Source: Ectopseudomonas mendocina
GTDB taxonomy: Bacteria; Pseudomonadota; Gammaproteobacteria; Pseudomonadales; Pseudomonadaceae
NCBI RefSeq assembly: GCF_008041835.1
Contig: NZ_VRYE01000058.1
Span: 1-48,922, forward strand
Reading direction: 5' to 3'
Length of the DNA: 48,922 nucleotides
Part shown: piece by piece, positions 25,154-33,370 of the stretch
How the letters are laid out: each line of letters starts with the position of its first letter
How positions within the stretch are numbered: position 1 is the first letter of the stretch
Program-made: the position numbers and the translations under genes
The notes under the pieces: generated by a model
Told to the model about the DNA's origin: nothing
The model's database searches: none
Seen by the model: the letters and a program-made list of their open reading frames with translations, nothing else

Positions 25154-26104
25154 ATGCAATCACTGCCCCTTATCTCCGTCGCTGGCCTGAACAGCGAAGA
25201 CCCCGCCGTCCGCGCCGAAACCGCCCGCCAGCTGGGCGTTGCCTGCCGTGAAATCGGCTTCTTCTACGCCATCGACCACGGCATCCCGGAAGACGTCATG
25301 GCCGGCGCGTTCGCCAACTCCAAACGGGTGTTCGAGCTGCCACTGGAAACCAAGCAGGAAATGTCGATCAAGAAGTCGCCACACAACCGCGGCTACGTCG
25401 CCATGGCCGACGAAAAGCTCAACCCGCAAGCCGGTGCCGACATGAAGGAAGCCTTCAACATCGGCACCGACTTCCCGGCCGATCACCCGGATGTGCTGGC
25501 CGGCAAACCCTTCCGCGGCGTCAACTTCTGGCCGCCAATCGACGGCTGGCGTGAAGCCATGCTCGGCTACTTTGACGGCTGTCTGAACCTCGGCCGGCTG
25601 ATCCACAAGGGGTTTGCGATTGATCTGGGCCTGCCGGAAGACTTCTTCGACGCACATCTGAGCTGCCCGATCGCCACCCTGCGGATGCTGCGCTACCCCG
25701 CCAGCGCCGGTCAGATCGACCGCGAAGACGGCGGCGCCGGTGCTCACACCGACTACGGCAACATTACCTTGCTGGCCACCGACAAGGTTGCCGGCCTGCA
25801 GGTGCTGACCCGTCAGGGCCAATGGATCGACGCCCCGCACGTACCGGGCGCCTTCGTCTGCAACATCGGCGACTGCCTGATGCGCTGGAGCAACGACACC
25901 TACGTCTCCACCCCGCACCGCGTCCGCCCGCCGGAGCAGGAACGCTACTCCATCGCCTTCTTCCTGGAAGTAAACCCCGACTCCATCGTCGACCCGCGCG
26001 ACGTCATGCCGAGTGAAACGCCGAAGTACGAGCCGATCAGCTGCGCCGAATACCTCGCCGCCCGCCTGAATGCCACGTACGAGCATCGGGTAGAGCCGTC
26101 GTAA
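25154..26104 (+). CDS. 2-oxoglutarate/Fe(II) oxygenase, isopenicillin N synthase family (copy 2)
   Basis: This 316-residue enzyme has the iron triad His198-x-Asp200 (AHTDYG) and His255 (STPHRV), with the 2-oxoglutarate Arg264 (RYSIAFF). The N-terminal DIOX_N part reads PLISVAGL...GFFYAIDHG. AGGAG lies 8 bases before the ATG. It sits directly behind an amidohydrolase, the same pairing seen at 2892/4804 and 27605/29339. A nucleobase or related ring compound is the likely substrate by context only. A hairpin (26127-26156) follows. Confidence 0.86.
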   Translation: MQSLPLISVAGLNSEDPAVRAETARQLGVACREIGFFYAIDHGIPEDVMAGAFANSKRVFELPLETKQEMSIKKSPHNRGYVAMADEKLNPQAGADMKEAFNIGTDFPADHPDVLAGKPFRGVNFWPPIDGWREAMLGYFDGCLNLGRLIHKGFAIDLGLPEDFFDAHLSCPIATLRMLRYPASAGQIDREDGGAGAHTDYGNITLLATDKVAGLQVLTRQGQWIDAPHVPGAFVCNIGDCLMRWSNDTYVSTPHRVRPPEQERYSIAFFLEVNPDSIVDPRDVMPSETPKYEPISCAEYLAARLNATYEHRVEPS

Positions 26105-26126
26105 CGGCACGACATGGTGCGCCCGC

Positions 26127-26156
26127 GATGACGGCAACGCCGTAGGCGTTGTCATC
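26127..26156 (+). terminator. Palindrome after oxygenase copy 2
   Basis: GATGACGGCAACGCC and GGCGTTGTCATC pair around a GTA loop. No T tract follows, so it may be a REP-like element acting as a transcript end. It abuts the palindrome into which the IS4 element is inserted. Confidence 0.45.
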
Positions 26157-26165
26157 CCCGCGCAA

Positions 26166-27473
26166 GCGCACTGCTGTCCGGAATAAATTTGGGGGAGAGT
26201 TCTGGAGGGATTGCAGCCACTGAGTTTGAAGGGTAGAACCCGTTGATGCGACTCAACAACTCAGTGACTACAACGTGTACACAAATACCCGATTTGCCGA
26301 TCTTTTGAAAGGCTTGCCACGCCCTGTTTTCGACAAGCAGGTGCGCGAACTCGATGCAGACAAACACTGCAAAGGCTTTAAATCCTGGGACCAACTGATC
26401 GCTCTGATCTATGCCCAGATTGCTTGCGCCTCCAGCCTCAGGGAAATAGAGACGGGCTTTAACAGCCAGAAGATCCACCATTACCACCTGGGCACCCGCT
26501 GCATTCGCCGTTCGACCCTGGCAGATGCCAACCAGAAGCGCCCGGCAGCGCTGTTTGAGCGCATATGCCAACTGCTGATGGCCAAGGTCAGTCGTCACCT
26601 GCGGCAGGAGGTGGGCGAGTTTCTCTACCTGCTGGACTCCACGCCTATTCCTCTAAAGGGGCTTGGCTACGATGACTGGACAAGAGACAACCACAACCAC
26701 CGCACGCAAGGGCTGAAGGTGCATGTACTGATGGCATCAGGCAGCAACACACCGGTGCAGAGCCTGGTTAGCGCACCCAACATCAACGATATCGACGTTG
26801 GCCGGAATATGCCCATTGAGACTGGCCAAACCTATGTCTTCGACAAGGGCTATTGCGACTACAACTGGTGGTATCAGATTCACTGCGCGGGGGCCTACTT
26901 TGTCACGCGCCTGAAGAGCAATGCGGGTGTTCAGGTATTGGCTGACAACACGCAAGACAGCTCAGAGCACCCGGAAATACTGGGCGACCACCTGATTGGC
27001 TTCAAGAACCTCCGCCCTGGCGGCAAACGTATCAACCAGTATCACGGCACGCCGTTGCGCAGAGTCCTGGTAGCGCTAGAGGACGGCAGGCCGGCGCTAG
27101 TCATAGCCAAGAACGACCTGGCGTCGCCTGCCAACGTGATTACTGCCAACTATAAGGCACGCTGGGGCATCGAGTTGTTCTTCAAGTGGTTGAAGCATAA
27201 CTTGAGCGTGCGGACGTTTCTTGGGCGCAGCGAAAATGCCGTCAAGATTCAGATATTTGTGGCCTTGATTACCTATCTGCTGCTGCAGATACAGCATGCC
27301 GGTTCAGCAACAGTCAGCTCATTGCGTTGCAGCCTGACCGAGCTGAGAGCAGGCTTGTTTCAGCGCAAAGAGACGGATCACCAACTGCTGCATCGAAGGC
27401 AACGGCGTCAGCGGATATGGACCAGGATGCAGGGTGCTCTGCCGCTATGAATTTATTCCGGACAGCAGTGCGC
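26166..27473 (+). mobile_element. IS4-family insertion sequence inside a REP-like palindrome
   Basis: Perfect terminal inverted repeats of about 24 bases (core CACTGCTGTCCGGAATAAATT) bound a 1.3-kb element with one transposase gene. The left flank 26151-26168 and the reverse complement of the right flank 27471-27488 are near-identical (GTCATCCCC..GCA.GCG). The element therefore lies at the centre of an inverted repeat. I see no target-site duplication. Confidence 0.85.
26275..27450 (+). CDS. IS4-family transposase (DUF4372 type)
   Basis: This 391-residue transposase has an N-terminal DUF4372-like region, catalytic Asp in LLDSTPI, Asp in VFDKGYCDY and Glu in the YKARWGIELFFKWLK (YREK-type) motif. 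The assigned start is a GTG. The frame upstream (QLSDYNV) also looks coding. A slightly different reading beginning at ATG 26246 would join it if one base were missing near 26255, so the N-terminus is uncertain. The stop codon lies at the inner edge of the right terminal repeat. Confidence 0.88.
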   Translation: MYTNTRFADLLKGLPRPVFDKQVRELDADKHCKGFKSWDQLIALIYAQIACASSLREIETGFNSQKIHHYHLGTRCIRRSTLADANQKRPAALFERICQLLMAKVSRHLRQEVGEFLYLLDSTPIPLKGLGYDDWTRDNHNHRTQGLKVHVLMASGSNTPVQSLVSAPNINDIDVGRNMPIETGQTYVFDKGYCDYNWWYQIHCAGAYFVTRLKSNAGVQVLADNTQDSSEHPEILGDHLIGFKNLRPGGKRINQYHGTPLRRVLVALEDGRPALVIAKNDLASPANVITANYKARWGIELFFKWLKHNLSVRTFLGRSENAVKIQIFVALITYLLLQIQHAGSATVSSLRCSLTELRAGLFQRKETDHQLLHRRQRRQRIWTRMQGALPL

Positions 27474-27538
27474 CTGCGAGGGGATGACGAATATGGGTCA
27501 AGGCCGCCAGGGTTGGCACGCTCGCGCGTCAGTCCCGT

Positions 27539-27558
27539 ATCCCCGCCCGCGCGGGGAT
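27539..27558. repeat. REP-like palindrome
   Basis: ATCCCCGCCCGCGCGGGGAT forms a short perfect-armed palindrome in the 154-base gap between the IS4 gene and the next, convergent gene. It belongs to the same ATCCCCGCG-type family as the IS4 target. Confidence 0.5.
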
Positions 27559-27604
27559 AACGAGTGTGGGTGTCGTTACGCGCGAGGGAGCGGCCGCGCA
27601 GCCC

Positions 27605-28972
27605 CTATTTCCCCAACACCAACTCTCGCGCCAACGCATTGTGCTCTTCAATAATCAGCGGCAGTTCCCGTGTCAGCAGCACGCCGTCTTCGATGACCTG
27701 GCGGCCATTGATGATGCTGTGAGCGACGCGTTGCGGGGTGCAGAAGACGAGGGCGGCGATGGGGTCGATGAGGGCGCCGGCCATGGCGATGTCGTCGGTG
27801 CGGAAGGCGATGATGTCGGCGCAGTAGCCGGGCTGGATACGCCCCAGCACATCGCTGCGGCCGAGCACGTCGGCACCGCCGCGGGTGGCGATGTAGAGGG
27901 CTTCGCGGGCGCTCATGGCGGTCGGGTTCTCATCGCGCACGCGGGCCGAGAGCATGGCCTGGCGGGCTTCGTCGAGCAGGTTGTTGGTGTCGTTGGAGGC
28001 GCTGCCGTCCACGCCCAGGCCAACCTTTACGCCAGCGTCGCGCATCTTGCGGATCGGCGCGATGCCGGAGGCCAGGCGCATGTTGGAGCAAGGGCAGTGG
28101 GCGACGCCGGTGCCGGTGCGGGCGAACAGGGCGATGCCCGGGTCGTCCAGATGCACGCAGTGGGCGTGCCAGACGTCATGTCCGACCCAGCCGACCGATT
28201 CGGTGTATTCGGTCGGGGTCATGCCATAGCGCTCCTTGCTGAAGGCGAGGTCCTTGGCGTTTTCGGCGGTGTGGGTGTGCAGGCCAACGCCGTAGGAGCG
28301 CGCCAGTGCAGCACCTTCACGCATCAGGTCGGTGGTGACGGTAAAGGGTGAGCAGGGGCCGAGGGCGACCTTGATCATGGCGTCCGGCGTGGCGTCGTGA
28401 AGCTCTTCAACCACGCGCTGCATCTCCTTGAGGATCGCCTCTTCATCCTGCTCGACCAGTGCATCCGGCGGCAGCCCGCCCTTGCTCTGGCCCAGACTCA
28501 TAGCGCCACGCACGGCGTGAAAACGCATGCCCATTTCCTGCGCGGCCTGCACGCTGTCGTCCAGCCGGGTGCCGTTGACGTAGAGGTAGGCGTGATCGGC
28601 GGCGGTGGTGCAGCCCGACAGCATCAGCTCGGCCATCGCAGTGCGGGTGGCAGCGCGCTGCATGGCCGGGGTGATGTTCTGCCAAACCGGGAACAGCGCG
28701 GTCAGCCAGTCGAACAGCTCGGCATCCTGCGCAGCGGGCAGGGCGCGGGTCAGCGACTGGAACATGTGATGGTGGGTGTTGATCAGGCCGGGGATCAGCA
28801 CGTGGCCGGTCATGTCGATGACCTTATCAGCGGTTGCTGGCAGCTCGCTGGCGGGGCCGACCGCTTCGACGCGGTTGCCGCGAATAAAGACTGAACCGTT
28901 GGCGATTTCACGTTGCTCGTCATCCATGGTGGCGATGACCAGCGCGTTTTTGAGCAGCAGGGTGGGTGACAT
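27605..28972 (-). CDS. 8-oxoguanine deaminase-like amidohydrolase
   Basis: This 455-residue amidohydrolase has NTHHHMFQSLTRA (His67, His69), HTHTAENAKD, HAHCVHLDD and GVDGSASND. GPCSPFTVT and CPCSNMRLASG resemble the characterised Pseudomonas 8-oxoguanine deaminase, which also accepts isocytosine. The product with 8-oxoguanine would be urate, entering the PuuD route directly. AGAGGA lies 6-7 bases before the ATG. It diverges from the oxygenase/binding-protein pair at 29339-31282 and has its own sigma-54-like promoter and operator. Of the amidohydrolases here this is the one I would most confidently call 8-oxoguanine deaminase. Confidence 0.83.
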   Translation of the reverse strand: MSPTLLLKNALVIATMDDEQREIANGSVFIRGNRVEAVGPASELPATADKVIDMTGHVLIPGLINTHHHMFQSLTRALPAAQDAELFDWLTALFPVWQNITPAMQRAATRTAMAELMLSGCTTAADHAYLYVNGTRLDDSVQAAQEMGMRFHAVRGAMSLGQSKGGLPPDALVEQDEEAILKEMQRVVEELHDATPDAMIKVALGPCSPFTVTTDLMREGAALARSYGVGLHTHTAENAKDLAFSKERYGMTPTEYTESVGWVGHDVWHAHCVHLDDPGIALFARTGTGVAHCPCSNMRLASGIAPIRKMRDAGVKVGLGVDGSASNDTNNLLDEARQAMLSARVRDENPTAMSAREALYIATRGGADVLGRSDVLGRIQPGYCADIIAFRTDDIAMAGALIDPIAALVFCTPQRVAHSIINGRQVIEDGVLLTRELPLIIEEHNALARELVLGK

Positions 28973-28996
28973 GCGATTCCTCTATATTTCGTTATG

Positions 28997-29012
28997 TTGA
29001 CCAGCAGGACAG
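28997..29012. promoter_or_regulatory. RutR-type operator before the 8-oxoguanine deaminase-like gene
   Basis: TTGACCAGCAGGACAG has a perfect TTGACCA half and a 5-of-7 right half. It lies about 40 bases downstream of the minus-strand predicted start and 25 bases before the start codon at 28972. Confidence 0.58.
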
Positions 29013-29062
29013 AAATTCCTCATACCCCGCGACATGCAATTCCGGGGCCGCCGCAAAACCGC

Positions 29063-29078
29063 GCAGATTGGGTGCCAG
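29063..29078 (-). promoter_or_regulatory. Sigma-54-like promoter for the 8-oxoguanine deaminase-like gene
   Basis: On the minus strand TGGCACCCAATCTGCG has perfect TGGCAC, TGC and GG-N10-GC spacing (13 of 16). Predicted start is near 29052. Confidence 0.5.
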
Positions 29079-29160
29079 AGCCTCCATTCCAGCACAGGAT
29101 CAGTGCATTCGCCGCCCATTTTGGCGCGCAATCGCGTACCCAAACCCGTGCCAGAGCGCT

Positions 29161-29176
29161 TGGCACAGCCCTTGCT
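29161..29176 (+). promoter_or_regulatory. Sigma-54 promoter for oxygenase copy 3
   Basis: TGGCACAGCCCTTGCT is a perfect 16-of-16 match to TGGCACRNNNNTTGCW. Predicted start is near 29187. Confidence 0.85.
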
Positions 29177-29186
29177 TTTCCAATTC

Positions 29187-29202
29187 TTGCGTAACTGGTC
29201 AG
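29187..29202. promoter_or_regulatory. RutR-type operator at the transcription start
   Basis: TTGCGTAACTGGTCAG has a perfect TGGTCAG half with an AC spacer and begins at the predicted start (29187). Confidence 0.62.
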
Positions 29203-29338
29203 GTTATGAGTCGTGTCGTCCTGGACTCGGGTTCGAGGGCTAAACCGGCAGGTCGCATTTATCCACCGCTGCTGGGTGTGCCGCTTTTAAGCGCCTGCCC
29301 GCTGGCGGCGGTGCATGTACCCGCAACAGGAGACACTG

Positions 29339-30268
29339 ATGACAACGGACTCAATACCGGTAATCGACTTTTCACCCTTTATCGACGGCGACGCAGCGGC
29401 CCGCGCCGAGGTAGCGCGGCAGATGCGTCAGGCCAGCAGCGATTGGGGCTTTTTCTATCTGTCTGGCTGCGGCATGCCAGCCGCGCAGCTGGCCGAGGCT
29501 TTCGCCGCCTCCAAGGCCTTCTTCGCCCTGCCCGACGACGACAAACAGGCCATCGCTTGGCAGAGCGCCGAGAGCAATCGCGGCTACGTGGGTGTGCGTC
29601 GCGAACGGCTGGACCCGAGCAAGCCCGGCGATCTCAAGGAGGCGTTTAACCTCGCACCCGAGCAGCCGGGCGGCCCACTCAACCTGTGGCCAGCGGCGTT
29701 GCCTGCCTTCCGCGGCGAAATGGAAGCCTTTATGGCCGAGTGCATCGCTACCGCCGACAGCGTGCTGGAAGCCTTTGCCGTGGCGCTGGCGCAGCCGGAC
29801 GACTTTTTCGTCACCGCCCACAACCGCCACCACCACACCCTGCGGCTGCTGCACTACCCGCCGCTACCGGAAGGGTTTAGCCCGCAGGGCGGTGAGAATC
29901 GTGCCGGTGCGCACACCGATTACGGCAGCATCACCCTGCTGTTTCAGGATGACGCCGGCGGACTGGAAGTGCGTACCCGCGCCGGTGAATGGCTGGCCGC
30001 GACGCCGATCCCCGGCACCGTGGTGGTCAACACCGGCGACTTGATGCACCGCTGGACCAACCACGTGTTCTGCTCCACCCCGCACCGGGTCAACGTGCCG
30101 CCGCAGGCGCTGCACCGTGATCGATACTCGATCGCCTTCTTCTGTCATCCGAACAAGGATGCCGAGATCGCCTGCATCGACACCTGCGCCAGCCCCGACA
30201 ACCCCGCGCGCTACGCCCCGATTTCCGCAGGTGACCACCTGCTTGAACGCCTGAATGCCACCTACTGA
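29339..30268 (+). CDS. 2-oxoglutarate/Fe(II) oxygenase, isopenicillin N synthase family (copy 3)
   Basis: This 309-residue enzyme has His192-x-Asp194 (AHTDYG), His249 (STPHRV) and Arg262 (RYSIAFF). The N-terminus IPVIDFSPFIDG...GFFYLSGCG is typical of the family. AGGAG lies 7 bases before ATG 29339; an in-frame ATG at 29315 has no such site. It is followed after 24 bases by a periplasmic binding protein, and the pair is led by a perfect sigma-54 promoter plus operator. Substrate import and oxidation are thus probably co-induced. The divergent neighbour is an 8-oxoguanine deaminase-like enzyme. Confidence 0.87.
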   Translation: MTTDSIPVIDFSPFIDGDAAARAEVARQMRQASSDWGFFYLSGCGMPAAQLAEAFAASKAFFALPDDDKQAIAWQSAESNRGYVGVRRERLDPSKPGDLKEAFNLAPEQPGGPLNLWPAALPAFRGEMEAFMAECIATADSVLEAFAVALAQPDDFFVTAHNRHHHTLRLLHYPPLPEGFSPQGGENRAGAHTDYGSITLLFQDDAGGLEVRTRAGEWLAATPIPGTVVVNTGDLMHRWTNHVFCSTPHRVNVPPQALHRDRYSIAFFCHPNKDAEIACIDTCASPDNPARYAPISAGDHLLERLNATY

Positions 30269-30292
30269 GTTCATCATCAAGGAGTTGTAACC

Positions 30293-31282
30293 ATGCAATT
30301 GAAGTCATTGAAACTGACCGGTCTGGCCTTGGCACTGGGTTTCAGCGCCGCCACTACCAGCGCTGCCGACCTGATCCCGGTTACCGTCACCACCACCTGG
30401 TACGCACAGGCCGAACACGGCGGGCTGTACGCTGCCAAGGCGGCCGGTATCTACGAGAAGCACGGGCTGGATGTGACCATCGACATGGGTGGCCCGCAGG
30501 TAAACAACGTACAGCTGCTGATGGGCGGCAAGACCGATTTCAGCATGGGCTATGCGCTGCAATCGCTGAACGCGGTGAAAGAAGAGATTCCGCTGGTCAC
30601 CGTTGCGGCTTGGTTCCAGAAGGACCCGCAGTCGCTGGTGGTACATGAAGGCGTTGGTAACGACAGCCTGGCAGACCTGGCCGGCAAGGGTATCCGCATC
30701 CCCACCGCTGGCCGCGTGGCCTACTGGCCGTGGATGAAGGCGCAGTATGGCTTCTCAGACGAGCAGCTGCGCCCGTACGACTATAGCTTCGGCCCGTTCA
30801 TCGCCGATCCGCAGGCGATCCAGCAGGGCTACGTGACCAACGACGGCTACTTCCTGGCCAAGGAGAACGTCCAGGCCAAGAGCCTGCTGCTGGCCGACTA
30901 CGGCTGGAACGCCTACGCCTGCACACTGGATACCACCGCCGAGATGCTGGAAGAGCACCCAGACGTGGTGAAGGCCATGGTTGAAGCCACCGCCGAAGGC
31001 TGGGCCGCCTACTTCGCAGACCCGGCGCCAGCCAACGCACTGATCAAGGCCGCCAACCCGGAAATGGCCGACGAGCTGCTGGCTTACAGCACGGCCAAAA
31101 TGCAGGAACAAGGCATTCTGCTGTCGGGTGATGCCGCTGACGGTCAGTACGGCATCATGACCACCGCCCGCTGGAAGGGTTTCTTCGACGACATGGTCAA
31201 GGCCGGCACCCTGCCTGCCGATCTGGACTGGCAGAAGGCGTTCGACATGACCTTCGTCAAGGCCATGTACGGCGCGGAGTAA
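30293..31282 (+). CDS. NMT1/ThiY-like ABC substrate-binding protein (copy 1, orphan)
   Basis: This 329-residue periplasmic protein has a signal peptide (about 1-25) and the NMT1/THI5 fold signature TTWYAQAEHGGLYAAKAAGIYEKHGLDV, with GGPQVNNVQLLMGGKTDFSMGY. Relatives bind pyrimidine-like or purine-like rings (formylaminopyrimidine, HMP, riboflavin). No ATPase or permease is adjacent. It may share the importer at 41725-43403, whose own binding protein (40665) is a close relative. AAGGAG precedes the start. Confidence 0.85.
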   Translation: MQLKSLKLTGLALALGFSAATTSAADLIPVTVTTTWYAQAEHGGLYAAKAAGIYEKHGLDVTIDMGGPQVNNVQLLMGGKTDFSMGYALQSLNAVKEEIPLVTVAAWFQKDPQSLVVHEGVGNDSLADLAGKGIRIPTAGRVAYWPWMKAQYGFSDEQLRPYDYSFGPFIADPQAIQQGYVTNDGYFLAKENVQAKSLLLADYGWNAYACTLDTTAEMLEEHPDVVKAMVEATAEGWAAYFADPAPANALIKAANPEMADELLAYSTAKMQEQGILLSGDAADGQYGIMTTARWKGFFDDMVKAGTLPADLDWQKAFDMTFVKAMYGAE

Positions 31283-31292
31283 GCGCTGCGGT

Positions 31293-31746
31293 CCCGGGAG
31301 GGTCGAGCTCCTGCTCGACCAACTGACCTCGGTGCATCCTCATGGCCGAGTTGGAACTCGGCCTTCCCGACAAACCGCCGCGCATCCCTGATAGCACAAT
31401 GGAAACTTGGCCTTGCCACGGGAAGGTCGAGCTTACGCTCGACCGACTGAGCTGCGTGCATCCCCAGATGGCCGAGTTGGAACTCGGCCTTCCCGACAAA
31501 CCGCCGCGCCTCCCGGATAGCACAGTTGGAACTTGGCCTTGCCACGGGAGGGTCGAGCTCCTGCTCGACCGACTGAGCTGCGTGCATCCCCAGATGGCCG
31601 AGTTGGAACTCGGCCTTCCCGGCAAACCGCCGCGCATCCCGGATAGCACAATTGGAACTTGGCCTTGCCACGGGAGGGTCGAGCTCCTGCTCGACCAACT
31701 GACCTCCGCGCATCCTCGTGGCCGAGTTGGAACTCGGCCTTCCCGG
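31293..31746. repeat. Tandem REP-like array, about 3.6 units of 124-126 bases
   Basis: GGTCGAGC...GCTCGACC palindromes start at 31301, 31425, 31551 and 31677. Each is followed by a GGCCGAGTTGGAACTCGGCC palindrome about 45 bases later, and the first three also by a TTGGCCTTGCCACGGG spacer. The array ends next to RAYT 2. A further single copy in the same orientation lies beyond that gene (32494-32571), and a degenerate one occurs at 38155-38188. The units contain no coding sequence and vary by point changes. Confidence 0.88.
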
Positions 31747-31756
31747 ATGATGGACC

Positions 31757-32353
31757 TCAGCCGCTGGCACTGGACCACGGCCAGTCTTCGGGCTTCGCAC
31801 ACAACCCGGCCTTGACCGGGTTCTGGTGTATGTACTCAACCACGGCCAGCAGGTGCAGTTCATCGCGGACATAGCGATCCCAGTAGCCACGCATCCACAG
31901 CCCGCGCTCCGGCAACTCAAGACGCAACCCCGCAGCGTGCTCCCGGGCCCAACGTGCCGACCAGACCTTCCAGCTCTGCACAATTTTCGCCAACGGCCAG
32001 GCCGGCTTGATGAGAACGTGCGCGTGATTAGGCATGACGCACCACGCCAGTAGCTCATATCGCTCTGCGTGATGGTGCTTGAAAGCCTGTTGCAGGGTCA
32101 TTGCCAGACTCGGATGCGAGAGCGCACAGCACCCATAACCTTGGTCAAGATAGTCTTCCATGCGCTGACGCACAGCTGTTGTGCGCTCTTGGTCCGGCAG
32201 GCTAGTCAGCTGTTGCTGCCATTGTGCAAGGACCTCCTGCGGCAAACTATCGGCAAGGCGAAAGCTGATGAACTGCAGGGTGTCGGGTGAGTCGAGATGG
32301 GGCAGGCGTCGTGAGGTGTACCAGCCACGGTAAGGGGCGTCGGATAGGTTCAT
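31757..32353 (-). CDS. RAYT-like transposase (RAYT 2)
   Basis: This 198-residue Y1/HUH-like protein has His110-x-His112 (MPNHAHVL) and the C-terminal EYIHQNPVKAGLC..PEDWPWSSA. At the position where RAYT 1 has its nucleophilic Tyr (KSYTAR), this protein reads KVWSAR, so the catalytic Tyr must be elsewhere (for example in GYWDRYVRD) or is lost. It is flanked by REP-like repeats on both sides, supporting the RAYT assignment. It does not overlap the metabolic genes and probably has no role in the pathway. Confidence 0.82.
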   Translation of the reverse strand: MNLSDAPYRGWYTSRRLPHLDSPDTLQFISFRLADSLPQEVLAQWQQQLTSLPDQERTTAVRQRMEDYLDQGYGCCALSHPSLAMTLQQAFKHHHAERYELLAWCVMPNHAHVLIKPAWPLAKIVQSWKVWSARWAREHAAGLRLELPERGLWMRGYWDRYVRDELHLLAVVEYIHQNPVKAGLCAKPEDWPWSSASG

Positions 32354-32493
32354 TGGGTGTTCCGGCTACTCGGGAGAACCTAAACCTGCCGACCGCTTGC
32401 AACCCGAGCTACCCATCCTGACTGGCAGTGTGAACCACTGCCGATCAACCTGATAAGAAACAGCACTCACTGCATTCACACGGACGAGCAGGC

Positions 32494-32571
32494 CGGGAGG
32501 GTCGAGCTCCCGCTCGACCAGCTGACCTCCATGCATCCTCGTGGCCGAGTCGGAACTCTGCCCTCCCGAGG
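32494..32571. repeat. Single copy of the RAYT 2 REP-like unit
   Basis: GGTCGAGCTCCCGCTCGACC, the CTGACCTCCATGCATCCTCG spacer and a slightly decayed GGCCGAGTCGGAACTCTGCC palindrome reproduce one unit of the array at 31293-31746. It lies on the other side of RAYT 2. The rest of the 264-base gap 32354-32617 holds nothing else I recognise. Confidence 0.83.
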
Positions 32572-32617
32572 CAGCACCGCGAGCGCCAAAGGTGGAGTTG
32601 AAATTCAGCCTTTCCGT

Positions 32618-33370
32618 TCACCTCGCGAACGCCAGCAGCGCCTCGGCCACCGCCGCGGTCTGCACTACCTGAGGTACGTGCCCGCAGGCCAGGCTGACCA
32701 CCTGCGCGCCCGGCACCAGCGCCTGCATCTTGCGCTGCGCGGCCAGCACCACCGAACGATCCTCGGTGGCTTCCACATACAGCCGCGGCAGGCGGCCAAA
32801 ACGCTCGGCAATCCATTCGGCGACCAGCGCTCGGGTGCCTTCGGGCTGGCTGCAGAAGCGCTGCGCCGCTGCCATCGCCTGTTCGCGCGGCAGATCCTGC
32901 AGGAAGATTTCGCACACCGCCTCCGGCGGTACTGTCGAGGATTGGCGATCCTCCGCCCAGTGTAGATGCGGCCAGATGCCGGCGGCTTCGGGATGGTTCT
33001 GTATCAACTCGGTGGTCAGCTCAGCAAAGCCGAGCCCGGAGGGGAGCATCATGCCCGCCAGATAGGCTACGCCCACCACGCGCTCGGCGAGCATTTCTGC
33101 TGCCTGGGTGGCGATCACGCCGCCGCCGGAATGGCCGACCAGCAGCAGCGGACCTTCGATCTCGGCGCAGGCAGCGGCGATATGCGCCATGCAGCCGGCC
33201 ATGCTGATGGCGTCAGGCGCGGCCGAATGCTGCGGGTTACCCGGCATGTCGAGCGCCAGCACCCGGTGGCCGGCGGCTTCCAGTTCGGGTGTCAGCGCAT
33301 CCCACACCCAGCTGCCGGCCCAGGCGCCGTGGATCAATACAAAGGTCGGTTTGTTCACTGACTCAGGCAT
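32618..33370 (-). CDS. Alpha/beta-fold hydrolase
   Basis: This 250-residue protein has the oxyanion region LIHGAWAGSW, the nucleophile elbow GHSGGG (Ser81) and likely Asp204 and His231 (ACGHVPQ) to complete the triad. It resembles EstC/methyl-salicylate-esterase-type hydrolases. It has no signal peptide. Its start overlaps the end of oxygenase copy 4 by 8 bases, so the two are translationally coupled and probably act on successive intermediates, for example hydrolysing a ring-opened or ester/amide product. Substrate unknown. Confidence 0.8.
   Translation of the reverse strand: MPESVNKPTFVLIHGAWAGSWVWDALTPELEAAGHRVLALDMPGNPQHSAAPDAISMAGCMAHIAAACAEIEGPLLLVGHSGGGVIATQAAEMLAERVVGVAYLAGMMLPSGLGFAELTTELIQNHPEAAGIWPHLHWAEDRQSSTVPPEAVCEIFLQDLPREQAMAAAQRFCSQPEGTRALVAEWIAERFGRLPRLYVEATEDRSVVLAAQRKMQALVPGAQVVSLACGHVPQVVQTAAVAEALLAFAR

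Larger units (their letters stand above)
28973..29338. other. Divergent regulatory region (366 bases)
   Basis: No gene is supported. It holds two oppositely directed sigma-54 promoters (29063-29078 minus, 29161-29176 plus) and an operator downstream of each (28997-29012, 29187-29202). Confidence 0.7.

Noticed and set aside
31293..31746. CRISPR array
   Set aside because: Units are about 125 bases, the 'spacers' are themselves conserved, and the repeats are palindromes matching REP-type elements. There are no cas genes.
31342..31815. 157-codon frame across the repeat array
   Set aside because: It is a by-product of the repeated MAELELGLP-type reading of palindromic repeats, with no ribosome site.
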